In this document: piece by piece, positions 1 to 6,449 of the stretch
How positions within the stretch are numbered: position 1 is the stretch's first letter
Layout of the letters: each line of letters begins with the position of its first letter
Assembly: GCA_027415455.1 (NCBI GenBank)
Contig: DAIBSV010000028.1
Coordinates: 1-15,219 of the forward strand
From: Nitrospirota bacterium
GTDB taxonomy: Bacteria > Nitrospirota_A > Leptospirillia > Leptospirillales > Leptospirillaceae
Reading direction: 5' to 3'
Length of the DNA: 15,219 bases
Position numbers and translations under genes: made by a program
The notes under the pieces: generated by a model
What the model saw: the letters and a program-made list of their open reading frames with translations, nothing else
Told to the model about the DNA's origin: nothing
Database searches by the model: none

Positions 1-63
1 ACTACAGGGACGGCCATGCCGTCCGCGCTATCCTTCCCCGCCCTGAAGGGCGAGGGTTGCCGC
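1..63. mobile_element. Possible IS200/IS605-type element end (hairpin remnant)
   Basis: Two compact hairpins sit at the window edge. Positions 8-14 pair perfectly with 18-24 around a CAT triloop. Positions 39-43 (CGCCC) pair with 48-52 (GGGCG) around TGAA, with extra flanking C/G runs. GC hairpins of the CGCCCTGAAGGGCG kind are typical of the tnpB-proximal end of IS200/IS605 (IS1341-like) elements, where they form the 3' part of the guide RNA. No tnpB coding sequence is visible to the right, so the body of any element would have to lie left of the window, or be lost. The abrupt start of an ATPase-like fragment just to the right would fit an insertion point. Recognition is by motif only, and a plain terminator or REP-like repeat is an alternative. 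Confidence 0.3.
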
Positions 64-407
64 GCGATTGGATCAAGTCCTCCGAAACCTTCACCCGGGA
101 CTTTCTCCGGGGTCTCGAACATTTCCGGACCCTCTCCCTTCCCCGCAGCGGCGGGGGGCTGGTCCTCTGCAACGGCGCGCAGGAGTTCGAGACGGAGGGC
201 CTTCGCGTATTGAACCCATTCGGCCGCGACACGGATCTCTGGAACCTCGTCACCGCCGCTTCTTCCCCTCCCGGACCTCTGGCAACTCATTTTCGACAGG
301 AAGACTCCCCCACCCTCCGGATTCCCTGTCCCTCTCCCCAGTGTTTTCCACGGGAGATGATCAACAGGCGCGCTCCATGTATAATGGATCAAGGCGTTCG
401 ATCATAG
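57..407 (+). pseudogene. C-terminal remnant of a DUF4143-type AAA ATPase (probable)
   Basis: The frame opening at 57 encodes, from about residue 6, IKSSETFTRDFLRGLEHF, then a short gap, GGLVLCNGAQEFETEGLRVL and NPF. This matches the pattern ending many DUF4143/AAA-14 family ATPases: a K-S/A-S-E-T-F nuclease-fold-like strand, an F.KGL..F helix, a hydrophobic strand with a yGG/NG turn, and a final V(R)VL segment. The Walker-type N-terminal two thirds and the DUF4143 domain are absent, because the homology begins abruptly next to the hairpins at 1-63. No stop follows the expected C-terminus. The frame runs on through about 50 low-complexity P/S/R-rich residues to 407, so the gene appears broken at both ends. 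Such proteins are often toxin-antitoxin-like or accessory and are frequently decayed. The family call is from memory of the motif and is moderate. Confidence 0.42.
380..385 (+). promoter_or_regulatory. Consensus -10 box, likely promoter of the sagB-like/ABC1 kinase operon
   Basis: A perfect TATAAT lies 116 bases before the chosen TTG start, in a locally AT-richer stretch. No good TTGACA-like -35 was found at 16-18 bases spacing (the positions read GATGAT/ATGATC), so activator dependence or chance remains possible. If used, transcription would start near 392 and run through the hairpin at 407-421. Confidence 0.4.
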
Positions 408-435
408 CCCCTGAACGGGGCGTGTTTATTGTTTT
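407..435 (+). terminator. Terminator-like or attenuator hairpin in the leader of the SagB-like gene
   Basis: GCCCC (407-411) pairs perfectly with GGGGC (417-421) around the loop TGAAC, and is followed by a T-rich tail GTGTTTATTGTTTT (422-435). It lies between the TATAAT box at 380-385 and the TTG start at 501. It could therefore end transcription of the decayed ATPase gene, or attenuate the downstream operon. The stem is only five base pairs, so strength is uncertain. Confidence 0.4.
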
Positions 436-500
436 CGGCCGCAGATCCCTGCGGGACCGGATACAACCGGCATCGCCGGAAACAAATCTGGAGAGGCATA

Positions 501-2072
501 TTGGACCATACCCCAGTCTCCTGCGCGGAATACTACCACGAGGAGACCAAATACAGCCGGACGACCATTCATCGTTTCCGGTCCCTTGATTATTCGAGAA
601 AACCGGCCCCCTTCAAGGACTACCAGGCGGACAACCCGATCAGCCTGGTTCCCTTTCTTCCCTTCAGCCACATTCCCTTCTCCCGGAATCCCATTCCGGT
701 GCCCCCGCCCCAGCCTCCCACGCCCTGGGGGTTGGCCGAGCTCTCCCGTCTTCTCTTCTTCTCCTACGGGGTCACCGCCATCATGGATTCGCCCAAGATC
801 GACAAGACCTACATGCGGGCCGCCCCATCGGCGGGAGGGCTCTATCCTGCAGAAGTCTACCTCGTCATCCGGGACCAGCCGTTCCTGAACGACGGGATCT
901 ACCATTACCACGGCAAGGAACACCATCTCGTCCCCGTCATCGAAGGCTCCTTCTGGGAGAAGATTTCCGCCTACTTTCTCAATCAGCCGGTCTTGAACGA
1001 CGCCTCCTTCCTGATCCTGCTCTCGGGAATCTACGAGCGATCCGCCTGGCGCTATGGCGAACGGGGATACCGGCGGATCCTCCTCGACACCGGCCATCTG
1101 GCTTCAAACTTTTCGCTCATGGCCCGCGAATCGGGATTCCTGTCCTATCCGCTTTCGGGGTTCCAGGATTCCTCCATGAACTCCCTTCTCTTTCTGGGGG
1201 ACGCCAACGAGGTCTGTCTCACAGGTCTGGCCATGGTGCACGGAGAATCCTCCTACGAGCCGATCCCCTGCACCCCCATCCTTCCCTCGCCGGCACACCC
1301 GCCCTACACGCCCCCGGAAACCCCCGAAACCGGCGACCTCTTCCATGACCTGCACCGGCTCTCGGAGATCGGCCCAGAACCGTTTGCCCCTCCGGCGCTC
1401 TGGTCGGGGGAGGGGGAATACGACCCCACGATCCTTCCGGTCTCCCGGTTCACGCCCCAACGCGACCCTGTGGCCCTGACCGATCGCGAAATCGATTTCG
1501 AAGAGAACCTTTCGCGGGATCTTCTGACCAGGAGGTCGGCACGCCAGTTTTCGGGAGAACCCCTTCCCTTCGAAGACCTCTCGGCCCTCCTGAACTTCGG
1601 ATACGACCTTCCGGCCGAGCCCGGGATCGACCCGGTCCTTTCGCCGTCCTTTTTCGGACCGAGCCTTTTTTCCTCCTTTCTGGTCGTCCATGCCGTCGAC
1701 CTCCTGATGCCGGGCCTCTACCATTTCTCCCCGGAATCGCGGGAACTGACCCTGCTCCGGAGGGGCAACATGGCCGAAATCGCCTGCGAGTTTTCCCTGG
1801 GGCAGGATCTCGCGCGCGATGCGGCCTGCCTTCTCATCCAGGTGGCAAACCTTCCCCGACTGGTGGAACGCTACGGGAACAGGATCTACCGGACCCTGCA
1901 CATGGACGCCGGCATCATTGGCGAAAGGCTCAACCTTGCGGCCGTCCACATGGGCCACGGGGCCAGCGGCATCGGAGGGTTCTTCGATGACGAGATCGCC
2001 GAATTCCTGGGACTGCCGACCTCCTCCGCCGTCCTTTACCTGACGGTTCTCGGAGCGGTCCCCGGGTCCTAA
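501..2072 (+). CDS. SagB/ThcOx-family flavin-dependent dehydrogenase, tandem nitroreductase-like domains
   Basis: Predicted cytoplasmic FMN oxidoreductase of 523 residues. SagB/ThcOx enzymes oxidise azolines to azoles in thiazole/oxazole-modified peptides, but many family members are orphans with unknown substrates. The N-terminus carries the family-like YYHEETKYSR (residues 11-20). The first domain holds the FMN-loop-like AAPSAGGLYPAEVY (107-120), YHYHGKEHHL (134-143) and LDTGHLASNFSLMA (195-208). A proline-rich linker (about 253-300) leads to a second nitroreductase-like half with RRSARQFSGEPL (344-355) and a C-terminal GGFFDDEIAEFLGLP (492-506) plus VLYLTVLG. The loop with serine and two glycines occurs only in the first half, so the two halves probably build one composite unit. 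The TTG at 501 was chosen because GGAG sits seven bases before it and the family homology begins there. An upstream in-frame TTG at 429 lacks support. No cyclodehydratase or precursor peptide is nearby. The ABC1 kinase follows 25 bases later. Confidence 0.85.
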   Translation: MDHTPVSCAEYYHEETKYSRTTIHRFRSLDYSRKPAPFKDYQADNPISLVPFLPFSHIPFSRNPIPVPPPQPPTPWGLAELSRLLFFSYGVTAIMDSPKIDKTYMRAAPSAGGLYPAEVYLVIRDQPFLNDGIYHYHGKEHHLVPVIEGSFWEKISAYFLNQPVLNDASFLILLSGIYERSAWRYGERGYRRILLDTGHLASNFSLMARESGFLSYPLSGFQDSSMNSLLFLGDANEVCLTGLAMVHGESSYEPIPCTPILPSPAHPPYTPPETPETGDLFHDLHRLSEIGPEPFAPPALWSGEGEYDPTILPVSRFTPQRDPVALTDREIDFEENLSRDLLTRRSARQFSGEPLPFEDLSALLNFGYDLPAEPGIDPVLSPSFFGPSLFSSFLVVHAVDLLMPGLYHFSPESRELTLLRRGNMAEIACEFSLGQDLARDAACLLIQVANLPRLVERYGNRIYRTLHMDAGIIGERLNLAAVHMGHGASGIGGFFDDEIAEFLGLPTSSAVLYLTVLGAVPGS

Positions 2073-2097
2073 CGACCCTCTTGGCAGGGAGACCCTT

Positions 2098-3768
2098 GTG
2101 TCCGTCATCAGGCTTCTGCCCCTTTCCGAGCTCGCCCGGCTGAGGGAAATCGTCCACATCCTCGTGAAGTACGGCTTCGAGGACATGGTGGGATTCCTGA
2201 GGCTGAACCCTTTGAAGGCTGCGGGAGACCGTCTCCTCTTCCGAAAGCCCCCTCCTTCCGAACCGCGTCCCGTACGGCTCCGGAAAGCCCTCGAGGAGCT
2301 GGGGCCGACCTTTTCGAAGCTTGGACAGATCCTGTCGGCCCGTCCCGATCTCATTCCTCCGGACTACATCGCCGAACTCTCCCGGCTCCAGGACCGCGTC
2401 TCCCCCTTGCCCTTCGAGCGGATCGAGGAACTCCTCGAAGAGGCCTGGGGTCTCTCCCCCCGGGAGCGACTGGCCTTTCTCGATCCCGTCCCCCTCGGAC
2501 AGGCGACCATCGCCCAGGTCCACCGGGGCCGCCTTCCGGACGGAACGGAGGTCGCGGTCAAAGTGCGGCGTCCCGGGATCCTGCCGAAGGTCGAGGCCGA
2601 CCTCTCCATTCTGGCCGTCCTGGCCGGGCTTCTCGAAGACAATCTCGATCGTTCCCGACGCTTCCACCCCCGGGAGGTGGTGAAGGAGTTTTCACGGATT
2701 CTCCGCCTGGAGCTCGACTTCACCCACGAAGGAAAAAACATCGAACGGGCGGCCCGCCATTTCGCGGACGATCCCGAAATCGTCATTCCCCGGTATTTTC
2801 CGGAGTACTCCACCGACCAGGTCCTCGTTCTCGAGTTTCTGGACGGCATCAAGATCGACCAGATCGAGCGCTTTCCCGAGATGGGCACAACCCCCGAGGT
2901 CATCGCCCGGATCGGCGCGCGCTCCATCCTGAAGCAGGTTTTCGTCTTCGGTTTCTTCCAGGGAGATCCTCATCCGGGAAACATCCTCGTTCTGCCGGGC
3001 TCCCGGATCGGAATCCTCGACTTCGGAATGTTCGGAACGCTCTCCAAAACATGGCGAACTCTTCTGGGAGATCTCCTCGTGGCCTTGTCCGACAACGATA
3101 CGACCCGCGTCGTCGGTCTTTTGCGCCGGATGGAGGCGATTCCCGAAGACTGCGACACCCTCCGGCTCGAGTCGGAGCTCTCACGGTTCCTCGATGAGTT
3201 CGTAAACCAGTCGCTGTCGGAAATCCGGGTGGACCTCCTGGCCTCCGAACTCTTCGCCATCTCCCGGGAACACGCCCTCAAGCTTCCCTCGGAGCTGGTC
3301 CTCCTGCTCCGGGCCCTCGTCATCATGGAAGGGATCGGCCGCCAGCTGGATCCTTCCTTCAACATGCTCGAGGAAGCCCGGCCATTCATTGTTTCACAGT
3401 TCCTCAAAAACTTCGGGCTGGGAGAGATTTTCCGGAACATGAAGATCTCCTCCCGGACACTTCTGAGGATTCTCTCGGGACTTCCGGAACGGATCGAACG
3501 TCTCGTCGACACCGCGGGGGCGGGAAAATTCCGGATCGATTTCTCGCTCCGGCACCTCGACGATCTGATCCGGGAGATCGACCGGACCGGGAATCTGCTC
3601 TCCCTGTCGATCCTCGTCTCATCCCTCGTCATCGGATCGGCCCTCATCTTTTCCGCCTCCCTCTCCTCCCATTCCTCCTTCAAGACCCTGGGTCTCATCG
3701 GATTTTCGGGAGCCGGCATCCTGGGCTTCTTTCTCGCCATCGTCATTTTGAGATCGCGGCGGTTCTAG
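2098..3768 (+). CDS. ABC1/UbiB-family atypical protein kinase-like ATPase (AarF/UbiB)
   Basis: A 556-residue member of the ABC1/ADCK/UbiB family, membrane-linked atypical kinases or ATPases generally tied to isoprenoid quinone synthesis or lipid homeostasis. The signature KxGQ reads KLGQ (74-77), followed by ILSARPDLIPPDY. The alanine-rich loop region is PLGQATIAQVH (132-142), slightly off the usual PIxSASIAQVH. The nucleotide-binding lysine is K155 in VAVKVRRP, a conserved acidic segment is ELDFTHEGKN (205-214), the catalytic loop is GDPHPGN (289-295) and the metal motif is DFG (308-310). Two hydrophobic C-terminal helices, near 504-525 and 530-551, end in RSRRF and would anchor the protein in the inner membrane. 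The GTG start has GGGAG six bases upstream. It is probably co-transcribed with the SagB-like flavoenzyme. Its 3' end converges with the EAL-HDOD gene at a 33-base gap. Confidence 0.92.
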   Translation: MSVIRLLPLSELARLREIVHILVKYGFEDMVGFLRLNPLKAAGDRLLFRKPPPSEPRPVRLRKALEELGPTFSKLGQILSARPDLIPPDYIAELSRLQDRVSPLPFERIEELLEEAWGLSPRERLAFLDPVPLGQATIAQVHRGRLPDGTEVAVKVRRPGILPKVEADLSILAVLAGLLEDNLDRSRRFHPREVVKEFSRILRLELDFTHEGKNIERAARHFADDPEIVIPRYFPEYSTDQVLVLEFLDGIKIDQIERFPEMGTTPEVIARIGARSILKQVFVFGFFQGDPHPGNILVLPGSRIGILDFGMFGTLSKTWRTLLGDLLVALSDNDTTRVVGLLRRMEAIPEDCDTLRLESELSRFLDEFVNQSLSEIRVDLLASELFAISREHALKLPSELVLLLRALVIMEGIGRQLDPSFNMLEEARPFIVSQFLKNFGLGEIFRNMKISSRTLLRILSGLPERIERLVDTAGAGKFRIDFSLRHLDDLIREIDRTGNLLSLSILVSSLVIGSALIFSASLSSHSSFKTLGLIGFSGAGILGFFLAIVILRSRRF

Positions 3769-3801
3769 AGATTCTCAGAAGGGAACAAGACGGAAGTCCG
3801 G

Positions 3802-5049
3802 TCAGGAAAAAATCCGGACGATGTCGTCTCCCCAGAGGAGGGATTGGGTCTGGGACCAGACAATTCTTTCCACGGGGACGGGCAGGTCGCCCATGAGCCG
3901 CTCCAAGGAGTCCCCGGAACGATCGAGGTTCGAGGCGAAGGCAAGGAGATGTCCCAGGGATCCCTCGCCACGAAGAAGCGCCTTCCGGACCTCTTCGCGC
4001 AATGGAAGCCCTTCGAGCATCTCGGAGACAGACACGCCCAGGAGGGGCTCGGAGAGGGAGAACATCCCGACCAGGAAGGCCTCCTCCGGCTCGGGCTTTC
4101 CGGGGCCTGTCCAGGATTGGGCCAGAAGCTCCATCAGCCGGGCCCGGGTTACCGCCATCTGGAGAACCGGACGGGCGTACCGGCTATCCGAGAGCGACGA
4201 TGAAAACAGGATAATCTCCAGCCATCTCCGGATCTGGTCCGTCCCCATCGCCAGAACCGCCTGACGGATATCGGTGACGGCGTGAAACGGACTCAGTCCC
4301 ACCACGTTGGCGATCCGGATGAGGGAAGCGGAGAGGTCGATGTGCGGGCGGATCGCCCTGACGATCTCGTCTGTGCCGGCATCCGCCAGGACCATGGCCA
4401 GGACCCCCGTCACCGCCTGCCTCAGGGGGTCGACCTTTCGGGAGGCCAGGATGACCGGGCGGGCGAAGAAGAACCCCTGAAAGTAGTCGAACCCCATCTC
4501 CATGGTCCGGGCAAGCTGCTCCGGGGTTTCGACCTTCTCCGCCAGAAGGGAGAGCTTTCGGGCGTGAAGACGTTGGACGACCGGCCGAAGATCCGGCTCC
4601 GGGACCGCCAGAATGTCGACCTTGACAATGGACACCATCTCGAGCAAAGGCGCCCAGATATCCTCCCTCCCCACGTAGTCGTCCAGGGCCAGGGTGTATC
4701 CCCGGCTCCGGAGCTCCCGGCACCGGGAGACGGTGGCGTCGGTGACGGGAACCGTTTCGAGGATCTCCAGGACCAGATCCCGGGGGGGCAGGAGAAAGAG
4801 GGCGTCTTCCAGAAGAAAGTCCGGGCCGATGTTCACAAATCCCCGCTTCCCCCCCAGGATCTTCCCGAGCCCCCCTTCCATGAGGGTGTCCACGATGATC
4901 CGGGCGGTAGCCCGTGTGTCGTCGGAAACATGGGCCACGTTTTTCCGGGTGCTCCGGAAGAGCAGCTCGTAGGCGACGACCGACCCGTCCCGGCCGAAGA
5001 TGGACTGGCGGCCGATCAGAACATCGTGGGGCCCGCGACCGGTGCTCAT
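3802..5049 (-). CDS. EAL-HDOD (YuxH/CdgJ-like) signalling protein
   Basis: A 415-residue protein with an N-terminal EAL-type domain (about 8-205) and a C-terminal HDOD domain (about 210-400). The EAL signature is AYELLFR (E28). Candidate metal and c-di-GMP contacts are N73 (VNIGPDF), E95 (LEILET), D123-D124 (ALDDY), K143 (VKVDI), E171/E174 (AEKVET) and Q191 (FQGFFFARP). The pattern matches the YuxH/CdgJ family, which affects c-di-GMP signalling and motility in some bacteria. Many members diverge from active phosphodiesterases, so activity cannot be assumed. The HDOD half lacks an obvious HD dyad, as is common when it acts as a protein-interaction module. The ATG is preceded by GGGGA five bases away. 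It is the last gene of the run, 68 bases behind the stand-alone HDOD gene. Confidence 0.88.
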   Translation of the reverse strand: MSTGRGPHDVLIGRQSIFGRDGSVVAYELLFRSTRKNVAHVSDDTRATARIIVDTLMEGGLGKILGGKRGFVNIGPDFLLEDALFLLPPRDLVLEILETVPVTDATVSRCRELRSRGYTLALDDYVGREDIWAPLLEMVSIVKVDILAVPEPDLRPVVQRLHARKLSLLAEKVETPEQLARTMEMGFDYFQGFFFARPVILASRKVDPLRQAVTGVLAMVLADAGTDEIVRAIRPHIDLSASLIRIANVVGLSPFHAVTDIRQAVLAMGTDQIRRWLEIILFSSSLSDSRYARPVLQMAVTRARLMELLAQSWTGPGKPEPEEAFLVGMFSLSEPLLGVSVSEMLEGLPLREEVRKALLRGEGSLGHLLAFASNLDRSGDSLERLMGDLPVPVERIVWSQTQSLLWGDDIVRIFS

Positions 5050-5117
5050 GGAAATCCCCGAAAATAACGGCGCAGCATGGACACATCCTGTCCCTTCAGA
5101 CGGGGGATGGTCCCGAC

Positions 5118-5975
5118 TTAGTCATAGACCACCATCTTCGCGACACGTTCGAGGCATTGCCGCAGGATCTTCTCGAAAAGATCGCCGTCGATTCCGAGGT
5201 GTTTCAGGGCGCGGGGGAGATCGGGGTCGACAAAGACATAGTCGGGATGGGAAAAACCGATCGCCGTCGCGATCTGGTCTCCGATAAAGCAGAGGCAGGC
5301 CAGGTCACGCGCGTAGGTCGACCTCTCGAATTCGTGATGCCAGAGCATCGCCTCGACCAGCCGTGGAGGCATCTTGAATTTACGGGCGAACCATCCCCCG
5401 ATGAAGCAGTGATTGAATCCGAGGATCTTTTTTTCCTGCCGCCAGTCGTTTTCCCGGTTGGACGCGTCGGCTATCTGGACCTGGGAGAGGAAAAAGTTCC
5501 CGGCCGAAACCGCCAGAACGACCTTGCCGATATCGTGAAGAAGGCCTGCCGTCTCGGCCGTGTCCGGCTCCGGGAAGCGGAGAGCGGTGGAAAGGACCTG
5601 GCAGCAGATGGCCGTGGCCCGGCTGTGGGCCCAGATTTCACGCACCCCCAGAACATGCTTGTACCGGGTAAAAACAGGAATCCCCAGGCACAATCCCTTG
5701 AGGGGACCCAGGCCGATGACGCGCACCGCCTGGTCGATGCTCGAGGGTGGAACGGCCGCGAGGTAGGCTCCGGAATTGGCGTACTGGATGATGCGGGCCG
5801 AAAATCCGGGATCCCTCTTGATGATCTCGCCGATTTCGTGCATGCTCGTCCGGCTCGACTGGAGGGCGTAGAGGACCTCGCTCACGACCTCCGGCATCGC
5901 CGAAAAACCGTTCTCCCTTTCGAAATCCTCGAAAATCCTGTCGTGCTCGTCACTGTTCAAGGAGCCGGCTCCCAC
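5118..5975 (-). CDS. HDOD domain protein with intact HD-type metal ligands
   Basis: A 285-residue single-domain HDOD protein, cytoplasmic and without membrane segments. The HDOD core spans about residues 18-215: FSAMPEV, then DPGFSARIIQYANSG (55-69), WAHSRATA (115-122), GLLHDIGKVVL (144-154), FNHCFIGGWFARKF and LVEAMLWHHEF. The pattern H117, H147-D148, H189 and H213-H214 resembles the metal-binding set of true HD phosphohydrolases, whereas many HDOD proteins have lost part of it. HDOD proteins serve in c-di-GMP, stress and motility control, usually as partners of other signalling proteins. The start is uncertain. GTG at 5975 has only a weak GGAAAA upstream, and an in-frame TTG at 5960 has GGGAG eight bases before it. 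It sits 38 bases after the 108-residue gene and 68 before the EAL-HDOD gene, suggesting one operon. Confidence 0.87.
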   Translation of the reverse strand: MGAGSLNSDEHDRIFEDFERENGFSAMPEVVSEVLYALQSSRTSMHEIGEIIKRDPGFSARIIQYANSGAYLAAVPPSSIDQAVRVIGLGPLKGLCLGIPVFTRYKHVLGVREIWAHSRATAICCQVLSTALRFPEPDTAETAGLLHDIGKVVLAVSAGNFFLSQVQIADASNRENDWRQEKKILGFNHCFIGGWFARKFKMPPRLVEAMLWHHEFERSTYARDLACLCFIGDQIATAIGFSHPDYVFVDPDLPRALKHLGIDGDLFEKILRQCLERVAKMVVYD

Positions 5976-6013
5976 GTTTTCCAGTCATGGTTCCCAGGAC
6001 GGGGCAAGTCGTC

Positions 6014-6340
6014 CTACCGCTTTTCCAGATAGAAGGTTTCGACCGTCCGCAGGATCGTCTCCCGGAGAGACCGCTCGGGGTCTTCCGCCCGAAAAAGGGA
6101 CAACCTTTTTTCAAGGGATTGCATTTCCTTTTGGATTGCGACCTCCGACTCGACCCGGTCCGCGCTCCTGCGATCCTCGATGAAGACATCCTTCACCCCG
6201 CGGGCGAGGAGAAGGGACTTGAGATGCTCGTCGAGGGTCACGGGCGCCCTCACGAGAAGCCGCCCGAGGGGGTCGACCACATCCGAGACGACCACCGCTC
6301 CCGGGGAGAGAGTCGCGAGACGAACGACGACCTGCTTCAC
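6014..6340 (-). CDS. Small protein with HD-GYP-associated N-terminal-type domain and helical tail
   Basis: A 108-residue protein. Residues 1-56 (for example LSPGAVVVSDVVDPLGRLL, then LDEHLKSLLLARGVKDVFIED) match the short beta-rich segment often found in front of HD-GYP or PilZ-like domains, of the form 'l..Gmvla.dv.d..GrlLl..g..l...hl..L...Gv..v.i'. Here no HD-GYP domain follows. Instead, charged helical sequence from about 60 to 108 could form a coiled coil. A stand-alone sensor or adaptor for the adjacent HDOD proteins is an inference from context. The GTG start overlaps the stop of an upstream 15-codon ORF (GTGA), and an in-frame TAA seven codons upstream forces this start. GGAAGG lies ten bases before it. 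Confidence 0.65.
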   Translation of the reverse strand: MKQVVVRLATLSPGAVVVSDVVDPLGRLLVRAPVTLDEHLKSLLLARGVKDVFIEDRRSADRVESEVAIQKEMQSLEKRLSLFRAEDPERSLRETILRTVETFYLEKR

Positions 6341-6384
6341 GCGAACACCACCTTCCCGTTAAACAGTATCTTCCCGTAAAACAT
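6337..6384 (-). CDS. 15-residue micro-ORF, possible leader peptide coupled to the next gene
   Basis: The sequence is MFYGKILFNGKVVFA followed by TGA. It has the best ribosome-binding site in this stretch: AGGAGG at 6394-6399, nine bases before the ATG. Its stop overlaps the GTG start of the 108-residue gene as GTGA, the usual geometry of translational coupling. Alternatively, one missing or extra base could have split a single longer gene, since joining the frames would give about 122 continuous residues. The peptide has two G-K-(I/V)-(L/V)-F-like repeats, GKILF and GKVVF. No function is recognised. Confidence 0.4.
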   Translation of the reverse strand: MFYGKILFNGKVVFA

Positions 6385-6449
6385 CTTTGAAGACCTCCTG
6401 AAGGACATGACATGATCGCCCATTTCCCGAAACGGATCCGGACGGGTTT

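Noticed and set aside
1104..2354. A 416-codon minus-strand frame across the SagB-like gene.
   Set aside because: Low-complexity composition, no motifs, and complete overlap with a well-supported plus-strand gene and the start of the ABC1 kinase.
3796..3819. Inverted repeat GTCCGG/CCGGAC between the convergent ABC1 kinase and EAL-HDOD genes as a terminator.
   Set aside because: The loop is 12 bases, the arms are only six, part of it is coding, and there is no U-tract on either side.
4282..6032. Long plus-strand frames opposite the EAL-HDOD and HDOD genes.
   Set aside because: They are antisense shadows of two clear domain proteins and have no plausible start or motif.
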